DNA of 64,000 nt from Ifrita kowaldi (Eukaryota > Chordata > Aves > Passeriformes > Cinclosomatidae), in NCBI GenBank assembly GCA_013398055.1, contig VZRS01002391.1, forward strand, positions 3,102 to 67,101, in the 5' to 3' direction. The notes beneath the pieces are model-generated. The model had not been told where the DNA came from. It made no database searches and saw only the letters and a program-made list of their open reading frames with translations. The position numbers and the translations under genes are program-made. Below, piece by piece: positions 1 to 12,877 of the stretch; position 1 is the stretch's first letter; each line of letters starts with the position of its first letter.

Positions 1-3000
1 AGTTCTTCCCTTTCATCGTCCTTGACTTTAGTTCTCATTTTTCTCTGTCAGGAATAGGAATACCAGCCTGCATCCTAATCCCTGTATACCTTCTTCCCTC
101 CCTGTGCTTCTGTCCAGCCTGTGGCTCCATAGCCTCTTGTGGCAAGGCTTCGTTTGTGGCGCTGGGGCTGAGGTACCATCTGCCCCTATTCCTGCATGTT
201 TGCTGGCAGGAGGTGTTCAGGGCCTGAGTGGTGTTAATGAGCTTTTCAGCGCCTTTGCATCCTTATGTGCAAAAAGGGGTGAATCTGTACCCCTCGTTTC
301 TTAAGGAAAAGACAATCTTATGGACATTCTTACTCCAAAATTTGTCATTAAGGAATTAAATCCTTTTGGAATTCCCTGATGTGCTCACAAGTCAATTTTG
401 TTTGTTTGAAAGTACTGCCATAATGTATTAGTATTTTTAGATCACTCAGATATTTTCAGCTGGAGGAAAATCTTATATTTTCTTTGTTAATTGTGCTATG
501 AATAGATCTTAGGCTGCTGAGGAGAAATGAGTCGATATGTTGAAATGGTGATCCCTTGTGGGTTCTGCTGTACACCTGGCTGCTCTGAATTGCTTACCAA
601 GCTGGGTTGCTGGAGTGGTGACAGCTTCTACCAGCTGTGGATCTGTCCCAAAGTTTCCTGGGCTTTTTACGAAGAAATGGCGAGCTGCCACTGCTCCCAG
701 CTCCTTGGGGCTGTGGATTAATAATGCAGTTTAGACCCTGATCTTTCAGTATGAATCACAATGGGCCCTTGCACTACTCAAATTGTCAGTAAAGAAACTT
801 CAGAGCATCATCATTCATTAGCTGATTTCACTCCTTGAGATACAGTCAGCAAAAGTTGTGCATGTATTAATCACAATTTAAAGGCAGAGGGGAAGTCACC
901 CAAAGGGAAGATGTTGGAGATACTATTAATATTTTGAAAATATTTTCTAAAAGATGGGCTTGACCCTTTACTGGAATGGATCAGCATACCTGCGCTGATG
1001 ACAGGAGCTACAGGATAATCCTGAGTCAGAACATCTGCACACTGACTTCAAGGTTTTCAAGAAGGGATCACAGAAACACAGATGGGTAAGGTTGGAAGGG
1101 ACCGCAGTGGGACCAACCTCTCTGCTCAAGCAGGGCGCTCCTAGAGCATGTGGCACAGGATTGCATCCAGACAGTTCTTCAGTGGCAGAAACTCCACAGC
1201 CTCTCCGGGCAAACCTGTTCCAGAGTAAGGTTGTTCTTCATGTTCAGGTAGAACTTTCTGGGCATCAGTTTCTGCCCATTGCCTCTTGTCTTATTGTTTG
1301 GCACCACTGAGCAGAGCCTGGCTCCATCCTCCTGACACTCGCCCTTCAGACATTGAAAGACATCGATGAGGTCCCCTCCAAGTCATCTCTTCTCAAGGCT
1401 GAACAGGCCCAGCTCCCTCAGCCTGTCCTCGTAACAGAGATGCTCCAGTCCCTTCATCACCTTTGTCACCCTCCTCTGGACCTGCTCCAGGAGCTCCATG
1501 TCCCTCTTGTACTGAGGAGCCCAGAACTGGACACAGTGCTCCAGATGCACCTCACCAGGGCTGAGTAGAGGGGCAGGATCACCTCCCTCAACCTGTTGGC
1601 AATGTTCTCCCTAATGCACCCCAGGGTACCATTGCCCCTCTTGGCCACAAGGACACACTGCTGGCTCATGGACACCAGTGTCCACCAGGTCCTTCTCTGC
1701 AGAGCTGCTTTCCAGCGGTTTGGCCCCCAGCCCGTGCTGGTGCGTGGGGTTATTCTTCCCCAGGTGCTGGATCCTGCATTTGCCTTTGTTGAATTTCAAA
1801 TGGTTCCTTTCTGCCCATCTCTCCAACCTGTCCAGGTCCTTCTGAAGGGCTGCACAGCACTCAGGGGTATTGGCCACTCATCCCAGCTTTGAACTTGCTG
1901 AGGAGGCATCTGGACCTTCATCCAAGTCATCGATGAATAAGTTAAACGATACTGGGCCCAGTATTGAATCTTGGGGGACACCACTCATGACAGGCCTCCA
2001 ACTAGACCCTGTGCCACTGATTATGATCTCTGGAATCTGCTGTTCAGCCAGATCTCAATCCACCTCATTGTCCACTGATCCAACCCACACTTCCTGAGTT
2101 TGCTTTTGAGGATGTTGTGAGAGACAGTGTCGAAAGCCTTGCTGAAGTCAAGGTAGACAATATCCACTGCTCTCCCCTCATCCATCCAGGTAGTTGTTTC
2201 GTCATAGAAGGCAATCAGGTTGGTCAAGCATGATTTACTTACCTTTAGTGAAACAATGCTTGACTATCTCTGATCACCTTTGTGTCATCCGTGTGGATAG
2301 AGATAGCCTCCAGAATGAGGTGCTCCATCACCTTTTCAGGGATCAAGGTGAGGCCAACTGGCCAGTCATTCCATGAATCCTCCTCATTGCCATTTTTGAA
2401 GACTAGGGTGACATTTGCTTTCTTGCAGTCCTCAGACACCTCTCCTGATCTCCACGACCTTTCAAAGATGACCATGAAGCAGCCTCACTATGGTGTCTGC
2501 CAGCTCTCTCCAGCATTCATGGATGTGTTCCATCAGGGCCCATGGACTTATGGATGTCAAGTTTTCCTAGGTGTTCTCTAACCCAATCTGATGGTAATGA
2601 CAGAGATTTTTAAATGTTGCGTTATTTTTTTAAAGGAAGAAAATTTAAGGATAAATCACAGCATTGCTTAGTATATGCACCCTAAAGGGATGCCTGTGAA
2701 TAACAAGGTGGACAAGCCTCTGTTACAGCTCAATCTTTGGCCTCTATGGCCTCTGTGGACTACCCACAAGTAACAGGTATTACAGACATAAAATGCTAAC
2801 CACAAGGTGAACCCAGCTCCATCAATAGTCAGAATAAGCAAAAGAGAAGGAATCATCAGTGGTAGAGGATTTAAATACCTTTGTGTCGGTAAATTATCAA
2901 CTCATTTCACTGGCCAAAGAGAAAATATCTCTGGGGACGTTTTACTGAAGGCAGAAATGCAATTAGATTGTTACACAACTATTAAGGTGTTTTCAGACAG

Positions 3001-6000
3001 AGAATTATTTTTAGTGCTGTAGAAATATTAAAGTATTAGAGAAAAGCATGTAAAAGCAGAGAAGAGCACAGTTAGAAACTTTTCATGGTCTTTGGACTCC
3101 TAGATCACTCATGTTTGAGGATTGGTTGATGTTCTGGCAGTTTACCTGTTGCATTCACCCATACAGAGTGACACAAATGTCAAATTTTATTTCCTTTCAC
3201 AGTTAATGGCATTCTGGATATGCTGGAAATTTTTGTTGTCAGAAACACAGAAGCACGTGCATACATTGGCATACTTGTGTTCCTTGCTTCCTTCATCTGG
3301 GTGAAAATTTACAGGGATCAAAACATCTCTGGCCCCAATGTCTTTATGTTAACATAACAGTGTGATTTGGAAGTGATGCATAACTGCTTCTGCATTAAAA
3401 AGGCAAGTTAGCAACATGCAGTTATTATGAATTGTTTCCATAAAAGTTTAATAACTGCATATATTTGTCATACAGCTTTACATTTGAGATTATCCTCTGG
3501 TCCTTTTTCTTACACACAGTAGTTCATTTAGGTAGTCTAAATACCTAGGATCTGCTCCTGTCGAGAGAAGCAAATCCTTCCTGTAAAATCCTGCTTGAAG
3601 TTGGGGGCATGGCGGAGTCAGTTGCAGAGAGCACATGGGGCATCCTCTGGCCTCGGCGGGGATGGAAGGTGCTTAGCTCCTCCTGTTCCACTGAGCCTGT
3701 GTGATGAGCAGGTTGGATGCCAGTCTGAAACGTGAACTTCTGCCGTGACAGTGCTGAAACCGTGAAAGAGCCTGCATTTGGCCATGGTGTTGCTTCTCCC
3801 CAGTGCTGTCAACACCAACACTCAAGCTGCAATAGCAAAGGAGAAAGCTGCTGCTTCAGTGATTATTGCTCAGACGTTGATGTACCCAACCATCTCTCCC
3901 TCTGCATCTCTCCTCAGCACCATTTCTGCTGTATCTAATAATTGTGTTTCTTTATAAATAGTAATTTAGGACAATTAGGAGCAACAGCATAGTTAAACCT
4001 TTAAAAGGTTATCTAGCAATGTCAGTTTCTTGACTAATGTGTTCCTGCTGCCATGTCGTTTGTGAATAGACATGTGCTAGCCAGCTAGTGTGCTTCATCT
4101 GTGGTGACTTTGATTTATTTGCTCTGTAAATTGGGACTGAAGCAATAATGGAAAGTGACATTAATTGTTTAACAGAGTCCTCTTTGTCACATCCTCTGCT
4201 TTCTCTGGGGTGTTTGAATGTTGAAACTTGTACAAAACTAATTGAAATTGCTGTGATGAGGACCGGTGTCCGCTCAACTTTCTGTTCTTGAATGTCAGTG
4301 CACTTGAATGTCTGTTTAAAGCATGGGAGTTGAGCAGCTAGCAGCAAATATCAGGTTTTCTTCTGGCATGCTATTATTAAAGAAGGCATTCCCTGTTAGA
4401 AATAGCAACACTTCCAGCCTTATTGTCAGCTTTATAAGCTGCAAGGCTCAGCAGCGTGCCCCACCAGCTGAACTTGCTGAAAAAGTTCCTGATTTAGGGC
4501 TGAGGGTCAGGCAGCCAAACCACCTCATGGACACCCTAGGCTCAAGGGCTGGCTCTTACACCATTCATCCCACCACCTGTGAGGGGCTTGAAGTGCCACT
4601 GGGAAAAAACACTGGTACACACTTTCTTGCCTGATAATATCTTTCCTTGCTATTCTAGAAGTGACACCATGATTTTCCTCTTTTCCTCTCAGAAAGTAGC
4701 TGTGAAAAGCTGGATTCAGAGCATGGTTTTATTCGCAAGGTGGCTCCCCTCTGTCATTTCCATCCTCTACACACTGAATTATCTCAGCTGTGTGCATATG
4801 TCTGCTTAGTATGGTGGAAATCACCTGATACCGAAACTTGGATGCTTTTTCTCAGTGGCCAAGTGCCTTTTTGCCTTTTAAGTAAATGCTTCTCCTTAGC
4901 ATTAGCTTGCCTGAGCATTTATTTGTTTCTTGGAGATGATGCTGTAAGCACCAGAACAGTTTGTGCTCTGCCTTAGCTTTCTAGCTCAAAGACAGCTTTT
5001 ATGTTAGAAGCCGTGAGGTGTGATTTGGCAGAGAAGCCTAGCAGGAGCAATTATCTGTGTGGTTTATGATCATCTCTGTTCAGAGTCTGCTAGATAAAAG
5101 TATTACTGAAAAAAGTCGTGCTAAGGGGATACCCAGATTCACTTGATTATTTTTTTTTTCCGAAGTGTAACTTGGCAATGTTTTGCTGTTGCCTTTTTTA
5201 ACTTCTTTTACTGCTTGTTTGTTTGTCTTGCTGGTATTATTTGTCTTGCTTGTTCACTTTTAAACTTTGAGATTTGAACTTAGCTGAAATTTTTTTACAC
5301 TGTGAACCTGGAACATGATGAGCTACTCTGAAACTGGTGGAAAAACTCCCAATTTGGTATCGGTTGAATCAGTGAAAGGCTTTTCATTTACTTTAATAGC
5401 ACTAAGATCAGCCTAGGAGTCCTAGATAATTGATCTGTCAAGATCAATTTCCAATCTTTCTGAAAAATAAATATAATGATTTTTACACAGTTCTATTTCT
5501 CAGTACTCTCAGCACTCAAAAAATCTGTACCTTAATATACAGTAGGGACTATATTTCATTAAAAAATCAGGAGGCACTTAAATTTACTCAATTTGACAAA
5601 AAGAACTGTTGTTGCTGAAATAAGATATAAATTAACATTACAGCCACATCTGATTAGAAATTAATCTACTTTTTATAATTGCAGTCTGAATTAGATAAAT
5701 GCATACAATAATGCATTGAGCACTCAAATGACATAACTCAAAAGGACAACTTCAAAGGCAACCTGCCTAATACATTTCTTTAAAAGAAACCCAAACAACC
5801 TGTCATTTATCATATGAGTGCTGCTGGCTATTCTTATGCCAGAATACTCAGGAATGAGGAGCTGTTCATTTGGGTTTGGAGCAAGGATTTGCAGAAATGT
5901 GGAAGGGAAACCCTTTCTTGCTCACACTGGACGGTATATGTGAATGAGGTTTTCTGTATTTTACTGATGATTCATTTTGGTGTCCTGATTAGCTGTCTGT

Positions 6001-6406
6001 TTCTTGTAATTTTGTCAGGTCAATTAGCTGGTGTTCAGTGTTGAAGAGAGAAAGAAAGAGACAGCCTGGGCTGACACCATCATTAGGTGTCAGCATCTTA
6101 GGCTCATCCTGTAATGCAATCCTTGGGTGATTACTTACCATTGTTAGCACCTGATAAGAAAAAAAAATTGTGGAAGAAAAGTAAGCTAGCAGTACACCGC
6201 GAGTGCAAAGAGATTTGTTTTGAACAGCGATGGATCATTTTATTGTACCTTTTCATTTTATTGTGATTACATCGCCTGAGATTCTGTTGCAGGTTACTGT
6301 TTCAAGGGCTGGTTTAACTACGTGTTGTCCACTTGTTCACATACAGAGGCATTGTTTCAGTCCTTTTCTCATCGGGTTCCTCTTTTTGTTTTGTCCTCTC
6401 CCACAG
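1..6406 (+). other. PPARGC1A intron 2, 3' part
   Basis: This is AT-rich non-coding sequence ending in the acceptor pyrimidine tract and CACAG at 6402-6406. It contains the antisense CR1 at about 1066-2590. Apart from that repeat I see no coding exon, RNA gene or conserved motif. The open frames here are short and show no recognisable protein. Intron 2 is also the longest intron in mammals, and its start is outside the window. Confidence 0.85.
1066..2590 (-). mobile_element. CR1 LINE fragment, 5'-truncated, with decayed reverse transcriptase
   Basis: Read on the minus strand this is about 1.5 kb of a CR1 non-LTR retrotransposon, including its 3' end (TCTGTGTTTCTGTGAT-type terminus near 1068). 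The reverse-transcriptase palm motif is readable: D-F-S-K-A-F-D-T-V at about 2114-2164. Downstream are F-I-D-D-L-D-E near 1910-1940 and the C-terminal L-D-R-L-E-R-W near 1825. The frame is broken into at least five pieces by frameshifts and stops. The F-A-D-D catalytic box expected just before G-V-A-x-T-P-E is not readable and seems deleted, so the copy is dead. The 5' truncation lies near 2590, leaving out the endonuclease and ORF1. The insert is antisense to PPARGC1A. Confidence 0.9.
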
Positions 6407-6601
6407 AAGATAGATGAAGAGAGTGAGGCAAACTTGCTAGCTGTTCTCACTGAAACACTGGACAGCATCCCTGTGGATGAGGATGGATTGCCTTCATTTG
6501 ATGCACTGACAGATGGAGATGTGACCAACGAAAATGCCGCTAGCCCCTCCCCAATGCCCGACGGCACCCCTCCAACTCAGGAGGCAGAAGAGCCGTCTCT
6601 A
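6407..6601 (+). CDS. PPARGC1A: PPARGC1A exon 3
   Basis: 195 nt, 65 codons, phase 0 at both ends, equivalent to human residues 79-143. It begins K-I-D-E-E and encodes the acidic stretch LLAVLTETLDSIPVDEDG, the C-terminal part of the N-terminal activation domain that recruits p300/CBP and SRC-1. It ends E-E-P-S-L, so the last leucine abuts the LKKLL box opened by exon 4. The acceptor is CTCTCCCACAG and the donor CTA|GTAAGA. Against human there are conservative changes (for example E-S-E for E-N-E, and T-N-E-N-A for T-T-D-N-E). Length matches the mammalian exon exactly. Confidence 0.98.
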
Positions 6602-7560
6602 GTAAGAACCCTTCCTACTGTTTAACAGGAATTGGATGTGCCTCTGGCTACCCGCTGCATGGGTATGATGTAGTCACAGTAAGGTCTGGACTTTTCATTT
6701 AGGCTGGAGAGGAAAATCAAGTAAAGAACTGAAAATTAAGCGGGCGAAAACCCCCCACCAAATAGCCATAGGATGATTAATATGGCAGTCAATTAAAAAG
6801 TTGTTGAAAAGGTTGTTTTTAAGTTCTTACACTAATGGGGCTGACACTTATTGCTTATCATTCTGTTCAGATAAGTCGGGGTAATGGTTCTTAACTCACA
6901 TTTCATTTCTCGGGGCTCTTTTTGTTGTGTATGTTTAGACATAATTTTTGGTGATCTGTGAAGAAAGGCCCAATGAGTTGGGATGCAGGGCTGATTTTGT
7001 GCCTTTAACATTGATTCGACCAGTAAGCACCAGCTTAGTGCTAACCAGGGCAAAACTGAACCTTGGATGAGGATGTGGGTGAAACATTATATGCATTTTG
7101 CTCAGTAAATCTAGTTTGTGATGTGATTCTGTTTCTGCTGAAAGCCTCTTATCACTGGCTTCAGTGGAACAGAGCCAGATACCTGAATCTTGACACTGTA
7201 TCCATTAGTCTGTTAAAGTTAATGTCTCTGTCTAGATCAGAGGCCTCTTCTGTCAAACAGATCACTGAGAATTTCATTTTGCCATGGATTCAGAAATCCA
7301 AGATCCCTGTCATTTCTGCTTGCCCCACAGTATACTGCAGTAAAGGGAGCAGAAATGTGCTGCCAAGCCAGAAGAAAATGAAATCTGTTTCCTCTGACGA
7401 ATATCAAGTCCTGCTTTTAGTTTTATTGTACTTTGCTTGCTGAAATTGATATAACTAACTTTAAGTAACTATGCAAAAATGTAGACAAGTCATTTTAATC
7501 CATAAAGATGTATAACTTTACTCTTTTCCTTCCACTTCCCTTTCCCTGATGTGTTTGTAG
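6602..7560 (+). other. PPARGC1A intron 3
   Basis: 959-bp GT-AG intron between exons 3 and 4. It is AT-rich. The open frame at 7063-7443 has no recognisable homology and is regarded as chance. I see no repeats or other features. Confidence 0.9.
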
Positions 7561-7683
7561 CTTAAGAAGCTCTTGCTGGCTCCAGCCAATACTCAGCTAA
7601 ATTACAATGAATGCAGTGGTCTCAGCACACAAAACCATGCAAACACTAATCACAGGATCAGAACAAGCCCTGTGGTTGTTAAG
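7561..7683 (+). CDS. PPARGC1A: PPARGC1A exon 4 (LKKLL nuclear-receptor box)
   Basis: 123 nt, 41 codons, phase 0, equivalent to human residues 144-184. It opens with L-K-K-L-L, the principal LXXLL motif (L2, residues 144-148), which docks in the AF-2 groove of nuclear receptors such as PPARgamma and ERRalpha. It continues LAPANTQLNYNECSG and ends with HRIRTSPVVVK. The threonine in R-I-R-T corresponds to the AMPK site T177 of mouse. The acceptor is TTTGTAG and the donor AAG|GTACAA. Differences from human are few (S to N in QLNYN, H to T in HANTN, N-P-A-I to S-P-V-V). Confidence 0.98.
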
Positions 7684-8582
7684 GTACAAACTTAATCTTT
7701 ATAATAAGGAAAAAAAAGAAAGTGTAACCAGGTCTTTTATGCTTTTAGCAACCAAGCAAGCAGTAGATCTGAATGTGTTTTATTAATATGCACACTATCT
7801 TGTAACTAATTAAAAAAAATGTGAGTTACAGACTGGGTTCCAGAAAATCATCTGAGCTCCTTTATGCTCTGAATATTTCATTTATGCCTTTCTCTTGGCA
7901 GAGTTTAGTTGTAGTCACACCGTCTGTTACTCTTACCTACTTTATTGATACACAGAGTAGGATGGGGTGCGATAAAATTTGCTGATGATCTGGTGTTGTT
8001 TTTGAGTGACTCCAGGATGTGGGACTACCATTTTCCCAGCTGTCTGAGCTAAGACAAATGGCACTGGATTCTTGGCAAAAGATGTATATGAGACTTTGAC
8101 TGGATAGAATGGGGGGCTTAGACATAATTCTGTTAGCAGGCAGTATTAAACAATGTTTGTCTTGCCACTGAGTGTAACTGAAAACGGACTATTTAAGGGT
8201 ACTTAAGAGAGTTGTGAATACTGGGCCCAAGCAATCAGCAGCAAATTAAGGTTTAAACCAGCTTATTTTTTTGTTCACAGTAAAGGTGCTGTAGGGTCTT
8301 GTTAGTTACATGTTGCTGAGTAGGAACATTGCAATGTAGGAGAAATGAAATAAAAAGCTGCATAAATGTCATTTAGGAATTTTAAATGTAATTTTCCTTC
8401 CTTGTTCTGCAAACAGTTATTCACAGCTCATAGATCTAGTACACTTAGACTGAACACTTCATTGAAAATCTCATCTCTTCAGAAAACCTATATCCATTCT
8501 GATAAGGTTCAGCTCACTAATTTTAGCTTTATTTTATTTTATTATTTTATTTTATTTTATTTTATTTTACCCTGTTTTTAAG
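7684..8582 (+). other. PPARGC1A intron 4
   Basis: 899-bp GT-AG intron. Its 3' end is unusual because a TTTTA-type microsatellite (separate entry) fills the region just before the exon 5 acceptor. Otherwise it is AT-rich with nothing recognisable. Confidence 0.9.
8528..8570 (+). repeat. (TTTTA)n microsatellite at the exon 5 acceptor
   Basis: About 43 bp of imperfect pentanucleotide repeat: TTTTA units with one TTA interruption near 8552. It ends 12 bp before the AG at 8581-8582. It takes the place of most of the branch-point and polypyrimidine region, leaving only CCCTGTTTTTAAG next to the exon. Confidence 0.9.
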
Positions 8583-8787
8583 ACTGAGAATTCATGGAGC
8601 AATAAAGCGAAGAGCATTTGTCAACAGCAAAAGCCTCAAAGACGTCCCTGCTCAGAACTTCTCAAATATCTGACTACAAATGATGATCCTCCTCAGACCA
8701 AACCAGCAGAGAACAAGAACAGCAGCAAAGAGAAATGCACCTCCAAAAGGAAGCCCCATCTGCAGTCTCAGACAAATCATCTGCAGG
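8583..8787 (+). CDS. PPARGC1A: PPARGC1A exon 5 (LLKYL box)
   Basis: 205 nt, starting in phase 0 and ending one base into a codon, equivalent to human residues 185-252 plus the first base of Ala253. It starts T-E-N-S-W-S-N-K-A-K and contains L-L-K-Y-L (human 210-214), the L3 receptor-interaction motif. It then runs through a basic, serine-rich linker ending LQSQTNHLQ. The acceptor is CCTGTTTTTAAG and the donor CAGG|GTAGGT. The shared G at the junction was resolved by phase, since exon 6 supplies CC to make GCC (Ala). Human H to Q in D-P-P-Q-T-K-P and a more lysine-rich linker are the main differences. Confidence 0.97.
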
Positions 8788-11700
8788 GTAGGTGTGGGAC
8801 TGCAGCATGCAGCTTTGGTACTAGCAGTAATGCAGGGAAGCTGAAGTACCATGGTTGGGAATACCCTCAATACTACTTCTTTGGATTAGTGTTGTAAATC
8901 CAGCATCTCTTCTGTGTAAAGTGAATTTTAAAACAGTATAATGAAGTTAGAATTAGTTAGCTAGATTCAGCTGTTAGACATATTTAATCATTTTATTTAT
9001 TGCCCCCAGCCTCAGAAAAGTATCTCAGGAAAAGTTTAACAAATATTACAGGGTAATATACCAAGCTAGCTGGAGATACTTATTCACAGAGGACTGTACC
9101 ACTAAGAAATCATTATACCCCTAAACAAGCTGGGCAGGCCAGTTCATTAGTGAGCTTCTTTCTCTTTTGCTGAAGTAAAACTGAAGGCATTGTTAACCTG
9201 CCACGTAGCCCTTAAGAGACAATAAATAGTGCTCTCACTGCTACAGAGAAAGCAATAAATGTGTCATTCCTGTTAAAGCTGGAATGCTGGTTTGTAATTT
9301 TATTTTGTAAATAGTTGAAAGTTTAGATGCCATCTTGATCTTTCTCTCTCGTTTTTGGATTCTTTATGGTCAGAACTTAACACTTGCGTTGACTTTTGGT
9401 ATCCCCTGATGTGTAAAAAACTGGTCTATATTACAAATAGCTTCTGTGACAGTGTGCAAGAACTTAAAGCCTCCTCTCTCAGTTTCTCTCTGTCTCTTCC
9501 CCTGTCTGTTTTCCCAAGATAAAGGACAGCTGTAAAAGCTTACGAACCCAAAGGGAACTTTTTAAAGTTATTGTTACTTCAAAATACATCTATGTATTTA
9601 TATTGGCCTGGCATCTGGAAGGCCAGGTGCCTATCTCAGAGTCATCAATGCAAATCCTGAATGACTCCACTAAAGTCAATGGAAGTTACCTGTCTACAAC
9701 AGAGATCAGGATGTGACCCTAAATGTGTTGTTTGTTATTTTTAAAGCAACAGTTGTAAACTGTATGTTCTTTCTTCTTCTCCCCTCCCTCTTCCTTGCAT
9801 TTCAGCCGCCATCAAATCTGTTTTCTCATTCTGCAGTAGGAAGTATAAACAAACTTAATAAGAATAATCTTCCCTTACTATCACTTAATATTGTTCTTGC
9901 AGCTGTACATTCTGGCATCCTAGGTATGGGTTTTTTCCATTATGGTCTCAAATTATCTGAACAATATTTCTTGTAAGAAGGAAATCCAACTGCCTCTAAA
10001 GCTTCCTTATGCCAACTGCCACTCCTTCTGGATGGCTTCGGCAGTCTGCTTCACAGCAGAATCCAGACTGAACTCTACACGTGAAACCTGGGTCTGTTTC
10101 TGCAGTGGTACTGGAAAACAGAACTGCCAGAAGTTACAGGGGCTTTATTAACGCTGCTGGATGTCAAGGTGGTAGGTGGTGAGGGATATTGTGTATAACA
10201 TGCTATATGCACATGTATGGTATGCACATACATAGATGTATGTGTACGCAAACATACACACAGATTATAAAATCTTTCTATTCAGATCAGAGCTGCTTTT
10301 CTTCCCCAGCTGAGCAATTGTGTAGATTCAGTTCAAAGAGTCAGGGCACATTGGGTTGTGGAAACAGCACGGAGGAGAGGTTACAGAAGTCCAAAGGGAC
10401 ATATAGCTAACTTACCAGTGCTTAACAGATGACTGTGATTTTAGTGGTCTTGCAGGTGAATTTGCAGGCAGAGAGAAATCACCTTCTTCTTTAATTCCTG
10501 CACTTTAATTTACAGGCCTTTGAAATGTTGTTTTTTCAGCAAATTTGCCTCATACACCAATATATAACTTCAATATCAATGGATTTGCATATAATACAAA
10601 TACAAGAATATAATGCTTTCAGCTTGGACTGTCAATTCATGCAGTATCAACCTTGCAAATTTAACTGATATTTGCAGACCTGCAGTCATTGGTTCATACA
10701 TTTAATCAAAAGTACAAGAAAATTGGCTCTTTCTGTTTTTAAAAAAAATCACAGTCTGAGATTTTCTTTCAAAGTTAGGGAAAGCTCACAAAGGATAAGT
10801 CGAATGTTATTTTCCTTTAGAGTTACTGTTGCAAACATATTGCAAACCCACAGGAATGTCCACAAACGCATTCATGCCAAAGATCATCTGTGGTTTTGCA
10901 CTGAAATTTGCCCATGAGGAAACGTAGTTCTTTTGAACCTGAATGTTTTCAATTTACAGGGACAAGCAACTTGATGTGAACTCGTTTTAATAAGAAAAAA
11001 CCCACGCCACAGTAGACCTTGAAACTCCAATAAACAGGCACCATGGAAAATGATAGTGTCTTGGCTAAATATTTACACTATCAATGGCTGTATGTGAGGA
11101 TGAATCCTCTGCAGAAAGAGTGTTTGGTCAAGCTCTTGCCTAGCAATAAGAAAACTGATGGGTGTTTTGGAATGCGAACTTCTCAGTGGGAGAGCTCTGC
11201 CTAAGATTAATACATGGGAGTGTGAGATAATGCCTTGGTTCTGTGCCCATCTCTGGCAGATTTGCATTGTGCCTCAGTGCTTCAGAATTTAATATGTGTA
11301 TATTCTGATGTGGGACTATTCTGTGGGACTAATAAGAGCTAGCATGAGACTTTTTAGAAATGTAAATAGCTCTTACACATTCAGCTTCCTTAGCCTAAAT
11401 TGGTTAAGAGTATGCAGATTTTTATTAAAAAAAATAAAATGGAAGCCTTTGTATAAAACTTTATTCCAGAGCCTTACTGTAAGGTCTGTTTTTTTAAGCC
11501 AGTTTTACCTCTAGGTAGCCACAGGCAAACATTAGTATTCCTAGATGTATATAATTACACACAAAGATGTGTCAGGTTACATTCAGTTTTACTGCACCTG
11601 GTTTAATGCAGAAATCAGTGGCCGTGCTGGACCAGACAAATAACTCATTGAGGTGCATCTCCTCACTCCACTAGTGACTTCTGAGGAAGGTGAACCCGAG

Positions 11701-12831
11701 GTGAACACCTGAGCTTCCATTCCTGACTTTCATATGGGAAGGAGAAGAAACAATATGCAGCTCTTGAGAATTGAGTTAATTTTTTAAAAACGTAATATTA
11801 CTTCAGGAATGCTCTAGAGCATATAAAAGTAATCAATTTGCATATAAAATCCCTTAATGTTGATAGGAGCTCCAAGCTTGTAATGAATATGAAATATGCA
11901 GTAGTGACACTCTGGACAAAAGATCTGCAGTGCAGGAGTGTTCAAGGGGAACATTTTGTCTTAAGTAATTAATCTGCAGAAGAGATCCCCTGCTGTTGTT
12001 CTTGCTACAATGCTCTCTGTGTTTAAAACATCAGTCTAACTTCTGAAAAGTAAAATTTGCAAGTAATATGATTTTTAATTTTAAAGGAATCTTAGTTGTA
12101 TTACAATATCCTAGTTCTTGGCTTGCTCTGAGAAAATACCATTTTGCATGAGTAAAAGCTGCAAAGACTTACATTTTTGTAGCCAGAGCTTTGTTTTTTG
12201 CGTATGTTGGGATTGTAGTGCTGAGAGCTTCAACCCCATTTTTAACCATCTGTGACTATGTCCGTGGTTTGTCATAGTTTGCAGGATAATTTGCAAAAAT
12301 TTGGACTATAACTGGTTGGACTCTGGCCTCATAGAAACAACCTATTCTCAGTGCTATATATAAAATTGTATCTTGTAGAAGTAAAATTAACTGAATATTC
12401 ATAACGTTCTGTTACTTTGTAGTTATTCTGCTGCTCCTGTTACCAAATAAAACGTGAACTGTAGTCTAAATTAACACTGAGAGAAATAATATTTTCAGAG
12501 TGTATCCTGTAGAGTTCTTCATTGATTTTTAACGTGTACCACTCTTCTTCTGAAAGTTTCTTGTCATTTGGGTTGTCTACTGTATTTCAGAGGTACAGTA
12601 ATTGATGTAAATAATTGTTGAAATTTAGGTGCCCTTTTGGTACTAGTAATAAGGAATCAGGATGAGTCTCTTTATTTATCTATCTGAGATACACTGAAAT
12701 GGCAATTGGACTATCAAAGCTCAGCCTTAACTGACTACCACAAGATTCCAGTGCCAAAGTATAAAGAAATGTTTGCAGTATATATTACAGAGTGTTTAAG
12801 TATTGCATAATTGTTTTCTTTTTTCCTTTAG
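8788..12831 (+). other. PPARGC1A intron 5
   Basis: 4044-bp intron, AT-rich. A short tract at about 9600-9690, with an ACTCCACTAAAGTCAATGG core, resembles a decayed ancient sauropsid interspersed repeat. A short CA/TG- and TA-rich stretch lies at 10190-10265. I recognise no genes or young mobile elements. Confidence 0.85.
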
Positions 12832-12877
12832 CCAAACCAACAAGTTTATCACTTCCATTGACACCCGAGTCACCAAA
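12832..12877 (+). CDS. PPARGC1A: PPARGC1A exon 6
   Basis: A 46-nt exon equivalent to human residues 253-268, with split codons at both ends. It encodes A-K-P-T-S-L-S-L-P-L-T-P-E-S-P and the first two bases (AA) of an Asn codon. The L-P-L-T-P-E-S-P stretch contains the p38 MAPK sites T262 and S265 (mouse numbering) that relieve p160MBP repression and stabilise the protein. The donor is CCAAA|GTAAGT, close to consensus. The AA remainder can join either the normal exon 7 (AAT) or the alternative acceptor in intron 6 (AAC). Both give Asn. Confidence 0.96.

Noticed and set aside
1353..2581. Plus-strand open frames across the large CR1
   Set aside because: They are shadows of the antisense LINE. 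The reverse-transcriptase motifs are on the minus strand only.
7063..7443. 126-codon open frame in intron 3
   Set aside because: It lies wholly between two well-defined exons, has no recognisable similarity and has no splice-linked context. It is taken as a chance frame.
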